Shown: positions 1 through 6,573 of the stretch, piece by piece
Position numbering within the stretch: the first letter of the stretch is position 1
Layout: each line of letters opens with the position of its first letter
Origin: Pseudomonadota bacterium
Lineage (GTDB): Bacteria; Pseudomonadota; Alphaproteobacteria; Acetobacterales; Acetobacteraceae
DNA: 12,653 nt
NCBI GenBank assembly: GCA_021779655.1
Contig: JAJYAF010000028.1
Location: 1 to 12,653, forward strand
Direction of reading: 5' to 3'
Made by a program: the position numbers and the translations under genes
The notes under the pieces: model-generated
Databases searched by the model: none
Told to the model about the DNA's origin: nothing
Seen by the model: only the letters and a program-made list of their open reading frames with translations

Positions 1-488
1 GCGAGACGGGTATTTCCTTCGTGCTCGTCACGCATGACCAGGAAGAGGCTCTCGCCATGTCGGACCGGCTGGCGGTGATGAACAGCGGCCGCGTGCTCCA
101 GACCGGTACGCCCGAGGATGTTTATGCCCGGCCCGCCTCGCGCTTTGTCGCGGATTTCATTGGCCAGGCCAATCTCGTTCCCGACGCGCCCGGGTCAGGC
201 GCCGGCCTGCGCGTCATCCGCCCGGAAAGCATCAGCGTGAAGAAGAGCGGGGAAGCTCAAGCATGCAGGCTGAGGGGCGAGGTGCGGGATATCACCTTTC
301 TGGGTGCCGACACCCTGTTCGAGGTCGCGGTTCGGCAGGGCGGGGATGTTTTCAATATCCGGGCGCGTCCGCGCGGGCCGGTGCCCGGCATCCGGGTGGG
401 CGATGAAGCGGCGCTCGACTGGCCAGATGAAGCGGAATGGCGCACCGCGCCAGATGAAGCGGAATGGCGCACCGCGCCAGAGGCCTAG
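1..488 (+). CDS. potA: Polyamine ABC transporter ATP-binding protein, C-terminal part (5' end outside window)
   Basis: This is the 3' part of the ATPase that powers polyamine import at the cytoplasmic face of the inner membrane. The reading frame is open from base 3, so the gene starts before the window; an internal ATG at 21 is not the true start. The first residues contain the H-loop (switch) motif VTHDQEEAL followed by AMSDRLAVM, typical of the end of an ABC nucleotide-binding domain. After a linker comes a TOBE-type regulatory domain (RPESISV, then [17 protein letters not shown]) as in PotA/PotG. Walker A, signature and Walker B motifs would lie upstream. The C-terminus is odd: a perfect 27-bp tandem duplication repeats the nonapeptide PDEAEWRTA just before the stop. 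potB follows after 3 nt, so the two are surely one operon. Assignment to polyamine transport rests on potB, potC and the binding protein downstream. Confidence 0.9.
   Translation, partial: ETGISFVLVTHDQEEALAMSDRLAVMNSGRVLQTGTPEDVYARPASRFVADFIGQANLVPDAPGSGAGLRVIRPESISVKKSGEAQACRLRGEVRDITFLGADTLFEVAVRQGGDVFNIRARPRGPVPGIRVGDEAALDWPDEAEWRTAPDEAEWRTAPEA
423..481 (+). repeat. 27-bp tandem duplication in the 3' end of potA
   Basis: Two identical 27-bp units lie at 423-449 and 450-476, followed by five bases of a third unit (CCAGA, 477-481) before the stop codon. The unit length is a multiple of three, so the repeat adds a second copy of PDEAEWRTA without breaking the frame. It probably arose by slipped-strand duplication at the end of the TOBE domain. 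Confidence 0.95.
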
Positions 489-491
489 ATC

Positions 492-1361
492 ATGCGCCGT
501 AAAGCAACGCTCGCGCTGCTCCTGCCCGCGATCACCGTCATAGCCGTTTTCATGATGATCCCCATGCTGATCGCGTTCGTCTATTCCTTCGCCACGGCTG
601 ACGCCTATGGCGGCGTTACCCTGCCGCCCAGCTTTTCCGCCTACGAGCAGTTGCTCTTCGTTCAGGACTTCAGCGGCAGGCTGATCTTCGTCACCAGCTA
701 TCTGCTCATCCTCTGGCGCTCGGTCTATCTCGCCCTGCTCACCACGATCCTGGCACTTGCGGTAGGCTTCCCGGTAGCGTGGTATATCGTTTGCCAGCCC
801 GCGGAACGCCGCCGCCTTTTGCTTGCCCTGGTCGCGCTGCCCTTCTGGATCAACACGCTCATCCGCACCTATTGCTGGGTTCTCATCCTGCGTGATGAAG
901 GGCTGCTCAACGCTCTCCTTTCATGGCTGGGCCTGATCAGCCGGCCGTTGCCGCTCATGTACAATAACGGCGCCGTTCTGCTCGGCCTCGTTTACACTTT
1001 TCTGCCGTTCATGGTGCTGCCGATCTACGCGACGCTGGAGCGTCTGGACCCGCGCCTGATCGAAGCCGGATTCGACCTCTACGCCTCGCGCTATCGGGTA
1101 TTGCGCCGTATCGTATGGCCAATGGCGCGGCCGGGAGTCATGGCCGGCGTGGTTCTGGTGTTTGCTCCGGCGCTCGGCGCTTTTCTGCAGCCGGATATGC
1201 TGGGCGGCGGCAAAAAACTGCTGCTCGGCAGTCTCATCGAAATGCAGTTCACATCTTCCCGCAACTGGCCGTTCGGTTCAGCCCTGGCGGTGCTTGTGAC
1301 ACTCGCGGTGGTCCTTGCCCTCATTGCCTCGCGCCGCCGTGGCAGCAGCGTTTCCGCATGA
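492..1361 (+). CDS. potB: Polyamine ABC transporter permease, PotB type
   Basis: This 289-residue inner-membrane protein should form one half of the transmembrane channel of the polyamine importer. Hydrophobic segments are visible at about residues 7-31, 70-100, 108-133, 160-181, 214-234 and 260-283, giving the six-helix layout of PotB/PotH. The cytoplasmic EAA loop that docks on the ATPase is at about 191-220 (EAGFDLYAS, then RIVWPMARPG). The motif ALPFWINTLIRTYCW at about 115-129 is characteristic of PotB/PotH. The ATG at 492 is preceded by AGAGG (479-483) at a spacing of 8 nt. The gene lies 3 nt after potA and overlaps potC by 4 nt (ATGA). Length and motifs match the family. Whether the substrate is putrescine, spermidine or an acetylated form cannot be read from this subunit. 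Confidence 0.93.
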   Translation: MRRKATLALLLPAITVIAVFMMIPMLIAFVYSFATADAYGGVTLPPSFSAYEQLLFVQDFSGRLIFVTSYLLILWRSVYLALLTTILALAVGFPVAWYIVCQPAERRRLLLALVALPFWINTLIRTYCWVLILRDEGLLNALLSWLGLISRPLPLMYNNGAVLLGLVYTFLPFMVLPIYATLERLDPRLIEAGFDLYASRYRVLRRIVWPMARPGVMAGVVLVFAPALGAFLQPDMLGGGKKLLLGSLIEMQFTSSRNWPFGSALAVLVTLAVVLALIASRRRGSSVSA

Positions 1362-2167
1362 GAAAACGCCCGTTCTCCTGGCGGCATAATCCCGGCTTCG
1401 GCCCGTTCATCTGCGCGGTCCTGGCATTTCTCTATCTCCCTCTGGGCGTCTTGTTCGTCTATTCCTTCAACGCCAACCGGCAGGTCACGGTCTGGAGCCA
1501 TTTCAGCCTGCGCTGGTTCCGGGTCGTGGCGCAGGACGGCAATATCCGCCTATGCGCTTATAACAGCGTCATCGTCGCGGCCATTGCCACCGCCGCCGCC
1601 GTAATGCTCGCCATTCCCGCCGCGCTGGCCCTGGAGAGGGGTGCGGCCTTCCCTGGGCGCGGGCTTTCCATCGGCCTCATCACGATGCCTCTGGTGGTGC
1701 CGGAGATCGTCACCGCCATCGCGACGCTGATCTTCTTTTCCACGATCGGCATGACCAACGGCATTCTCAACCTGATCATCGCGCACACGGTGTTCTGCAT
1801 TCCTTTCGCGCAATTGCCCATCCAGGCCCGGATCGCGGCGATGGGCAGTGGGCTTGAGGAAGCAGCCCGCGACCTTTACGGCACCGAATGGCGCGTCTTC
1901 CGCCGCATCACCCTGCCGCTTCTCATGCCGGGGATCATCGCCGGGGGCGTTCTCGCCATGGTCATTTCGCTGGATGATTTTTTGATCAGTTTCATGGTGT
2001 CATCCTCCGGGAGTACGACATTGCCGGTTTATGTCTATGGCATGATGCGTCTTGGCGTGACGCCGGAAGTCAATGCCATTTCCGCGATACTTCTGGTGGT
2101 TTCCACGGCGCTTGTCGCTGTGGTATTCCTGCTGACCAAGCCTCCGGGAAGCGAAGCCCGGATTTGA
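1358..2167 (+). CDS. potC: Polyamine ABC transporter permease, PotC type
   Basis: This 269-residue second permease would pair with PotB in the inner membrane. Hydrophobic stretches occur at about residues 13-36, 67-92, 103-130, 134-155, 190-213 and 238-260. The EAA loop is at about 168-195 (EEAARDLYG, then RITLPLLMPGI), and the conserved ISLDDFLISFM at about 203-213 is typical of PotC/PotI. The start is the ATG at 1358, whose ATGA overlaps the potB stop, implying translational coupling; an open frame upstream of it is simply overlap with potB. The binding-protein gene begins 26 nt later. The family call is secure. The exact name PotC rather than PotI is not settled by sequence alone. Confidence 0.93.
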   Translation: MRKRPFSWRHNPGFGPFICAVLAFLYLPLGVLFVYSFNANRQVTVWSHFSLRWFRVVAQDGNIRLCAYNSVIVAAIATAAAVMLAIPAALALERGAAFPGRGLSIGLITMPLVVPEIVTAIATLIFFSTIGMTNGILNLIIAHTVFCIPFAQLPIQARIAAMGSGLEEAARDLYGTEWRVFRRITLPLLMPGIIAGGVLAMVISLDDFLISFMVSSSGSTTLPVYVYGMMRLGVTPEVNAISAILLVVSTALVAVVFLLTKPPGSEARI

Positions 2168-2178
2168 ATTCCAGCCTG

Positions 2179-2184
2179 AAAGGA
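2179..2184 (+). promoter_or_regulatory. Ribosome binding site that fixes the potD start
   Basis: AAAGGA lies 9 nt before the ATG at 2194. An in-frame TTG at 2164 overlaps the potC stop but has no such site, and using it would put ten polar residues in front of the signal peptide. The ATG at 2194 is therefore the better start. Confidence 0.75.
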
Positions 2185-2193
2185 CATTCCGCG

Positions 2194-3243
2194 ATGCCCA
2201 AATTCAAATCTCTTGTCATCGGTCTGCTGGCCGCCGGCGCAGTGTTTCTGCCCGTTGCCCGAAGCCAGGCGCAACCTTCTCCCGGTGTTCTGCATATCTA
2301 TAACTGGACCGATTATACCGCGCCGGATCTGATCACCAAATTCACCAGGGAGACCGGGATCAAGGTCACGCTGGATACGTATGATTCGAATGAAACCCTG
2401 CTGGCGAAACTGAAGGCGGGCGGATCGGGCTATGATATCGTCATCGTTTCCAGCGATTTTGTTCCAATATTCGTCAAGCAAAAGCTGATCCAGCCTATCG
2501 ATGCCGCTGCTCTGCCAAACTTCCACAATCTCGATCCAAAATGGCGCGCGCGGGCCTGGGATCCGAAAGCCGAATATACCGTTCCATGGCAGTGGGGAAC
2601 CACTTCCTTCGAGTACGACACCAAGGTCTATCCGCAAAAGGTGGACAGCCTGGCGACGCTGTTCAAGCCACCAGCGGCATTCGGTAACAATGTCGGAATG
2701 TTCGGTTCTCCGACCGAGGTGATCTCGCTGGCCCTGCTTTATCTCGGCAAGCCGCAATGCAACACCAATCCCGCTGATCTGGAGGCGCTGTTAGCGCTGC
2801 TCCAGGCACAAAAGCCGCGCGTGAAAGTTTACAATTCCGATGCCGACTCCGATCGTCTGATTTCGGGCGAGACTACGATCAGCGAGATATGGTCGGGTGA
2901 CGCCTATCGTGCGCGTTCGCAGCATCCCTCGCTCGAATATGTTTATGCCAAAGAGGGCGCGATTGCATGGATGGACAATCTCGCGGTTCCCATGGGCGCG
3001 CCCGACCGCGCGAATGCCCTGAAATTTCTGAATTTCATGATGGACCCACGGAACGCCGCCATCGAGACGAATTTTGCCGGTTATTCGAACGCGGTCGATG
3101 GCGCTTCCGCCTATGTCACGCCGGCGCTGGCGGCCGCTCCGGAATTCAACCCGCCGAAGAATTTGAAAATGGTGTTCGCGCCTTCCTGCCCGGCGCCGGC
3201 GATCCGGGATTACGACCGCATCTGGACACTGATCCGGCAATAG
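2194..3243 (+). CDS. potD: Periplasmic polyamine-binding protein, PotD/PotF type
   Basis: This 349-residue protein should be the extracytoplasmic receptor that captures polyamine and delivers it to PotBC. The N-terminus is a Sec signal peptide (MPKFKS, hydrophobic core, then ARSQA with likely cleavage after Ala26), with no lipobox. The mature protein opens with LHIYNWTDYTAPD, the hallmark of the PotD/PotF family. Residues at positions known to contact polyamines are present: Trp38 and Tyr41, Ser87/Asp88 in VSSDF, Glu175 in SPTEV, Trp233 and Asp236 in EIWSGDAY, Trp259 and Asp261 in AWMDN, and Tyr297 in GYSNA. Most of the aromatic cage and acidic anchors are thus kept, so a polyamine ligand is well supported, but putrescine, spermidine or acetylpolyamine cannot be told apart by eye. 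The acetylpolyamine deacetylase gene 74 nt downstream hints that acetylated ligands are imported. Confidence 0.93.
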   Translation: MPKFKSLVIGLLAAGAVFLPVARSQAQPSPGVLHIYNWTDYTAPDLITKFTRETGIKVTLDTYDSNETLLAKLKAGGSGYDIVIVSSDFVPIFVKQKLIQPIDAAALPNFHNLDPKWRARAWDPKAEYTVPWQWGTTSFEYDTKVYPQKVDSLATLFKPPAAFGNNVGMFGSPTEVISLALLYLGKPQCNTNPADLEALLALLQAQKPRVKVYNSDADSDRLISGETTISEIWSGDAYRARSQHPSLEYVYAKEGAIAWMDNLAVPMGAPDRANALKFLNFMMDPRNAAIETNFAGYSNAVDGASAYVTPALAAAPEFNPPKNLKMVFAPSCPAPAIRDYDRIWTLIRQ

Positions 3244-3253
3244 CGGAGCGTAT

Positions 3254-3278
3254 GGCGGCCATATTGCGCCAGGCCGCC
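3254..3278 (+). other. Perfect 7-bp inverted repeat between potD and the amidohydrolase gene
   Basis: GGCGGCC (3254-3260) and GGCCGCC (3272-3278) can form a GC-only stem with an 11-nt loop, starting 10 nt after the potD stop. No T-run follows, so it is not a standard intrinsic terminator. It could stabilise the upstream pot mRNA or slow read-through. In GC-rich DNA a repeat of this size may also be chance. Confidence 0.35.
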
Positions 3279-3317
3279 ACCTCCGGAGCCGCCACTTGTA
3301 GTGAGGTTGTCAGGTCC

Positions 3318-4349
3318 ATGGAAACCATCTTCAACGACAAGCATCTTCTGCACGTAAGCGCCGGGGAACTGACATCCGAAGGATACGTGCCGGCTTTCGA
3401 AAAGCCGGAGCGGGCGGAGCTTATCCTCGCCCGGGTAAAGGAGGCCGCGCTGGGCGGCATAAGCCCGGGGGCCGAGCACGACCTTGGCCCCCTCCTGCGG
3501 GTGCACGACGTCGGCATGGTTGAACTGCTGCGCACCGGGGCGGAGGAATGGCAAGCCGCGGGGCATCCCCGCCAGGCCGGACCGTTCACCTGGGCCACGC
3601 GCGGCATGCGCGAGGATCGTATTCCGCTTTCCCTCGAAGGGCGGCTTTCCTATTACTGTTTCGACGCCGGAACGCCGTTGACCCCGACAAGCTGGCGGGC
3701 GATCAAGGGTTCGGCGGATACCGCGCTCAGCGCGGCGGAGCGGATCATCGGTGGCGCGGACAGCGTGTTTGCGCTCTGCCGCCCGCCCGGCCATCACGCC
3801 GGATCGGACCATTATGGCGGTTACTGCTTTCTCAACAACGCCGCTATCGCCGCGCAGAAATTACTCGACAGCGGTCACGCCCGGGTAGCAATTCTCGATG
3901 TCGATTATCATCATGGCAATGGCACGCAGCAGATTTTTTACCATCGCGACGATGTGCTGGTGGTCAATCTGCATGCCGATCCGGATTACGAATACCCTTT
4001 CCGCCTTGGCTATGCCGATGAGCGCGGGGCGGGCCCTGGCATCGGCTTCAATGTCAACCTCCCGCTGCCCGCCGGCACCGCCTGGCACGAATACGAGGCC
4101 GCGCTGCGCCACGGCATCGCGCGGATCGCCGCGTTCGCGCCGGATGTGCTGGTCGTGTCGCTTGGCGTGGATACGTATAAAGGCGACCCGATTTCCCAGT
4201 TCAAGCTTGATCACGACGATTTCAGCCGCCTTGGGCAACGGATCCGCTCATTGGGAAAACCGACTCTTTTTGTCATGGAGGGCGGCTACGCGGTGGCGGA
4301 AATCGGCGTGAACACCGTGAACGTTCTGGCCGGCTTTATGGCGGGCTGA
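3318..4349 (+). CDS. Acetylpolyamine amidohydrolase (class II HDAC-fold deacetylase)
   Basis: This 343-residue cytoplasmic zinc hydrolase of the arginase/histone-deacetylase superfamily should remove acetyl groups from acetylated putrescine, cadaverine or spermidine. The sequence follows the Mycoplana ramosa acetylpolyamine amidohydrolase (about 341 residues) almost end to end. The tandem His pair is His159-His160 in RPPGHHAG. Zinc ligands are Asp196 and His198 in LDVDYHHGNGTQ and Asp285 in SLGVDTYKGDP. The transition-state Tyr is Tyr324 in MEGGY. The insertion around residues 80-125 (YYCFDAGTPLTP) corresponds to the loop that narrows the active site in polyamine-specific members. The ATG at 3318 matches the usual family N-terminus; an in-frame ATG at 3252 would add 22 residues with no family counterpart. 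It lies 74 nt after the polyamine-binding protein gene, which supports the substrate. A generic HDAC-like or acetoin-utilisation protein is the less likely alternative. Confidence 0.9.
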   Translation: METIFNDKHLLHVSAGELTSEGYVPAFEKPERAELILARVKEAALGGISPGAEHDLGPLLRVHDVGMVELLRTGAEEWQAAGHPRQAGPFTWATRGMREDRIPLSLEGRLSYYCFDAGTPLTPTSWRAIKGSADTALSAAERIIGGADSVFALCRPPGHHAGSDHYGGYCFLNNAAIAAQKLLDSGHARVAILDVDYHHGNGTQQIFYHRDDVLVVNLHADPDYEYPFRLGYADERGAGPGIGFNVNLPLPAGTAWHEYEAALRHGIARIAAFAPDVLVVSLGVDTYKGDPISQFKLDHDDFSRLGQRIRSLGKPTLFVMEGGYAVAEIGVNTVNVLAGFMAG

Positions 4350-4356
4350 AGGCTGA

Positions 4357-4404
4357 GCAACCCTGGCGGCGGGCAACCCTGGCGGCGGGCAACCCTGGCG
4401 GGGC
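4357..4404 (+). repeat. Three tandem copies of a 16-bp GC-rich unit
   Basis: The unit GCAACCCTGGCGGCGG occurs exactly at 4357-4372 and 4373-4388, and a third copy at 4389-4404 differs only in its last four bases. The array starts 7 nt after the amidohydrolase stop codon, in non-coding DNA. The unit length is not a multiple of three. It looks like a slippage-derived minisatellite; a protein-binding role is possible but not shown. Confidence 0.92.
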
Positions 4405-4470
4405 TATTCCGGGGGCGTGCCTGGAGTGCTCAAACCTCGGTGATCTCAAATACGACGGTCTTGAAAGATT

Positions 4471-4550
4471 CCATCCACCGGGGGGCAAAACCGCGGATGG
4501 TATAGGCAGCGGATGCAGCGGCTTCGCTGTGCCCATCCACCGCGTTTTTT
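4471..4550 (+). promoter_or_regulatory. Candidate attenuator: competing hairpins with a T-run ahead of the Mn catalase gene
   Basis: Three arms can be seen. Arm A is CCATCC at 4471-4476, arm B is GGATGG at 4495-4500, and arm C is CCATCC at 4533-4538. A and C are copies of the same 10-nt word CCATCCACCG, so B can pair with either one but not both. The B-C form makes a long bulged stem: CGC/GCG (4492-4494 with 4542-4544), GGATG/CATCC (4495-4499 with 4534-4538), GGCA/TGCC (4505-4508 with 4530-4533) and CAGCG/CGCTG (4516-4520 with 4525-4529) around a GCTT loop. It is followed at once by six T (4545-4550). That is an intrinsic-terminator shape placed 1 nt before the catalase Shine-Dalgarno. It may be a leader attenuator, or only the terminator of the polyamine operon. 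No known riboswitch class was recognised. Confidence 0.45.
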
Positions 4551-4551
4551 C

Positions 4552-4558
4552 GAGGAAG
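4552..4558 (+). promoter_or_regulatory. Shine-Dalgarno of the Mn catalase gene
   Basis: GAGGAAG lies 10 nt before the ATG at 4569 and directly after the T-run of the candidate leader hairpin, so folding of that hairpin could also affect ribosome access. It supports the ATG at 4569 over the next in-frame ATG at 4575. Confidence 0.7.
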
Positions 4559-4568
4559 CTTTCCTGAC

Positions 4569-5459
4569 ATGTTCATGCACAACAAGCGCCTGATGTACAC
4601 GGTCCGCGTGGCCGAGCCAAACCCGCGCCTTGCCAATCTGATTCTGGAGCAGTTCGGCGGGCCGGATGGCGAACTCGCCGCGGCGATGCGCTATTTCACG
4701 CAAGGGCTGGGCGAGAGCGATCCCGGCAGAAAGGACATGCTGCTCGACATCGCGACCGAGGAAATCAGCCATCTCGAGGTCGTGGGCAGCATCGTTACGA
4801 TGTTGAACAAAGGCGTGAAGGCCGCCATGGCCGAGGGGATGGAGAATGCAGAGTTGCTGGCCACGCTCGGCGGCGGATCGGACAGCCATACCACCGCGCT
4901 GCTCTATGGCGGTGGCGTCGCGCTGACCAATTCGGCCGGCGTGCCATGGACGGCCGCCTATGTGGATTCCCGTTCGGAACCAGCCGCCGATCTGCGCTCC
5001 AACATCGCCGCGGAGGCGCGCGCCAAGATCATCTATGAACGGTTGATCAATATCGCGGACGATCCGGGAGTGAAGGATGCGCTGAGCTTCCTGATGACGC
5101 GGGAAATCGCGCATCAAAAATCATTCGAAAAGGCGCTCTATGCCATGATGCCGAATTTCCCGCCCGGAAAGCTTCCCGGCAATCCCGAATTCACCGACAA
5201 ATACTACGATGTTTCGCAAGGCGAGGGGAACATGCGGGGTCCCTGGAACCAGGGCGAGCAATGGGAATACGTGGAGGACCGCGCGGCGATGGCCGCGGTG
5301 GATGGCGGCGATGGCCTCGCCACGGTGAAGCTGTCCCGGGCCGACAAGATGCTTGAGGAAAAAATGGCCGCGCGCACGGCCTCCGATCCCAAGAGCAATC
5401 CCGTGACCGGCGCGGAACTCGGCGCGGCCCCACAGGCGCTTGGCAAAAAATCCAGATAG
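4569..5459 (+). CDS. Manganese (non-haem) catalase
   Basis: This 296-residue di-manganese catalase converts hydrogen peroxide to water and oxygen, and is probably cytoplasmic since no signal peptide is seen. It has the ferritin-like four-helix bundle pattern with all expected metal ligands: Glu35 in GGPDGELAAAMRYF, Glu65 and His68 in ATEEISHLE, Glu149 in AAEARAKIIYE and His182 in REIAHQKSF. The N-terminal MFMHNKRLMYTVRV and the middle section GVPWTAAYV are family signatures. The C-terminal part (RGPWNQGEQWEYVED, then a charged low-complexity tail ending GKKSR) wraps the core in known structures; the last 40 residues look disordered. Length is normal. It sits alone between two structured intergenic regions, so it is probably its own transcription unit and not part of the polyamine operon. 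A link to peroxide made during polyamine oxidation is conceivable but speculative. Confidence 0.95.
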   Translation: MFMHNKRLMYTVRVAEPNPRLANLILEQFGGPDGELAAAMRYFTQGLGESDPGRKDMLLDIATEEISHLEVVGSIVTMLNKGVKAAMAEGMENAELLATLGGGSDSHTTALLYGGGVALTNSAGVPWTAAYVDSRSEPAADLRSNIAAEARAKIIYERLINIADDPGVKDALSFLMTREIAHQKSFEKALYAMMPNFPPGKLPGNPEFTDKYYDVSQGEGNMRGPWNQGEQWEYVEDRAAMAAVDGGDGLATVKLSRADKMLEEKMAARTASDPKSNPVTGAELGAAPQALGKKSR

Positions 5460-5485
5460 CGCAGAAGTCGCCCCCCCCTGATGGC

Positions 5486-5517
5486 ATGAGCGAAAAACCG
5501 CCGGGCTTTTCGCTCAT
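5486..5517 (+). terminator. Perfect 11-bp hairpin after the Mn catalase gene
   Basis: ATGAGCGAAAA (5486-5496) is exactly complementary to TTTTCGCTCAT (5507-5517), with a 10-nt GC-rich loop, 26 nt after the stop codon. The four T sit in the 3' arm and no long T-run follows, so it is an imperfect intrinsic terminator. Its symmetry could also stop transcription from the other side. It is the best candidate for ending the catalase transcript. Confidence 0.6.
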
Positions 5518-5532
5518 ACCCTTCAGCGAAAA
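5507..5532 (+). other. Alternative hairpin sharing the 3' arm of the catalase terminator
   Basis: TTTTCGCT (5507-5514) can pair not only with the upstream arm but also with AGCGAAAA at 5525-5532, giving an 8-bp stem with a 10-nt loop. The two structures are mutually exclusive. The upstream arm makes three more pairs and should normally win. Confidence 0.4.
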
Positions 5533-5592
5533 GGATCGGCGGGCACGGTTGAGAGTTGCGGCGCGCCGTTACTGCATGGCACAAGAACAGCC

Positions 5593-6564
5593 ATGTTCAG
5601 GCGTATGATCTTAAGCTCGGCTCCCTCCCTCGCGCTTCTGCCACGGCTCGCGCGGGCGGATGATTCCGGTGGTTTCCAGGCGTTTCTCAGTCGCGTGCGG
5701 GGGCGGGCCAGGGCGCGCGGCATCCCGCAATCGGTGATCGACGAAACCACGAACGGCCTGGTCCCGAACGCGCGGGTTCTGCAACTCGATCGTCACCAGC
5801 CCGAATTCACCCTCACCTGGGCGCAATACAGCGCGCGGGTGCTCAATGCCGGGCGCATCGCGCAAGGCCAGGCAAAAGCGCAATCCGCCTCGTCGCTGCT
5901 GGCGGCGGTTACCAGCCGGTCCGGCGTGGATTCCGGCCCGCTGCTCGGCATCTGGGGAATCGAGACCAATTACGGGACAACGCAGGGCGATTTCGACGTG
6001 ATCGACGCGCTGATCACCCTCGCCTGGGACCGAGACAGCACCTATTTCGCGGGGCAGGCAATCTCCGCCATGCGCATCGTCGCGAACGGCGACGCACCGG
6101 CGCGGAAGCTCATCGGCTCCTATGCGGGGGCGATGGGACAGCCGCAATTCATGCCGAGCGTGTATCTCTCCACCGCCGTTTCGTTCACCGGCTCCGGCGA
6201 GCCCGATATCTGGAATTCGGACGCGGATACGCTGATTTCCCTGGCCAACTACCTGGCGCGGGCGGGCTGGCGCCCGGACGAGCCTTCCAGCGAGCCGGTG
6301 CAAGCGGCTCCCGGCCTCGATCCCGGGCTTACGGGGCGGGAGAATTTTCAAAGTCTGGGATTCTGGCTTTCGCGCGGCGTGCAGCGGCTGCCCGGAGCGC
6401 CGGAGCTGGATCTCAACACCCAGGCCGCGCTGCTGCTGCCCGACGGCGCGGGCGGGGAGGCGTTCCTTGTCTTCCCCAATTTCATGGTCATCCGCCGCTA
6501 CAACGCGTCCGACTATTACGCGCTGGCCGTGGGCGCGCTCGGCCGCATGGCCCTGCGGGCCTGA
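5593..6564 (+). CDS. Lytic murein transglycosylase, MltB-like (GH103 family)
   Basis: This 323-residue periplasmic enzyme should cleave the MurNAc-GlcNAc bond of peptidoglycan, leaving 1,6-anhydro ends for wall remodelling. The N-terminus (MFRRM, hydrophobic stretch, then RLARA before Asp23) looks like a cleavable signal peptide and lacks a lipobox Cys, unlike E. coli MltB. The catalytic Glu is Glu124 in GIWGIETNYG. Other family marks follow: SYAGAMGQPQFMPSVY, DADTLISLANYLARAGW, and NFMVIRRYNASDYYALAVG near the end. There is no C-terminal peptidoglycan-binding repeat. The Shine-Dalgarno is weak (AAGAA before the ATG), and no better in-frame start is nearby. The rlpA-like gene starts 9 nt after the stop, so both probably share an mRNA and act together on septal or side-wall glycan. 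Confidence 0.92.
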   Translation: MFRRMILSSAPSLALLPRLARADDSGGFQAFLSRVRGRARARGIPQSVIDETTNGLVPNARVLQLDRHQPEFTLTWAQYSARVLNAGRIAQGQAKAQSASSLLAAVTSRSGVDSGPLLGIWGIETNYGTTQGDFDVIDALITLAWDRDSTYFAGQAISAMRIVANGDAPARKLIGSYAGAMGQPQFMPSVYLSTAVSFTGSGEPDIWNSDADTLISLANYLARAGWRPDEPSSEPVQAAPGLDPGLTGRENFQSLGFWLSRGVQRLPGAPELDLNTQAALLLPDGAGGEAFLVFPNFMVIRRYNASDYYALAVGALGRMALRA

Positions 6565-6573
6565 GACCAGCCG

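Noticed and set aside
3252..3317. Earlier ATG start for the acetylpolyamine amidohydrolase
   Set aside because: It would add 22 residues with no counterpart at the family N-terminus, and it overlaps the potD-downstream hairpin; the ATG at 3318 fits known homologues.
5549..5577. Possible promoter for the mltB-like gene (TTGAGA, 17 nt, CTGCAT)
   Set aside because: The -10 hexamer matches the consensus at only two positions, so I did not list it.
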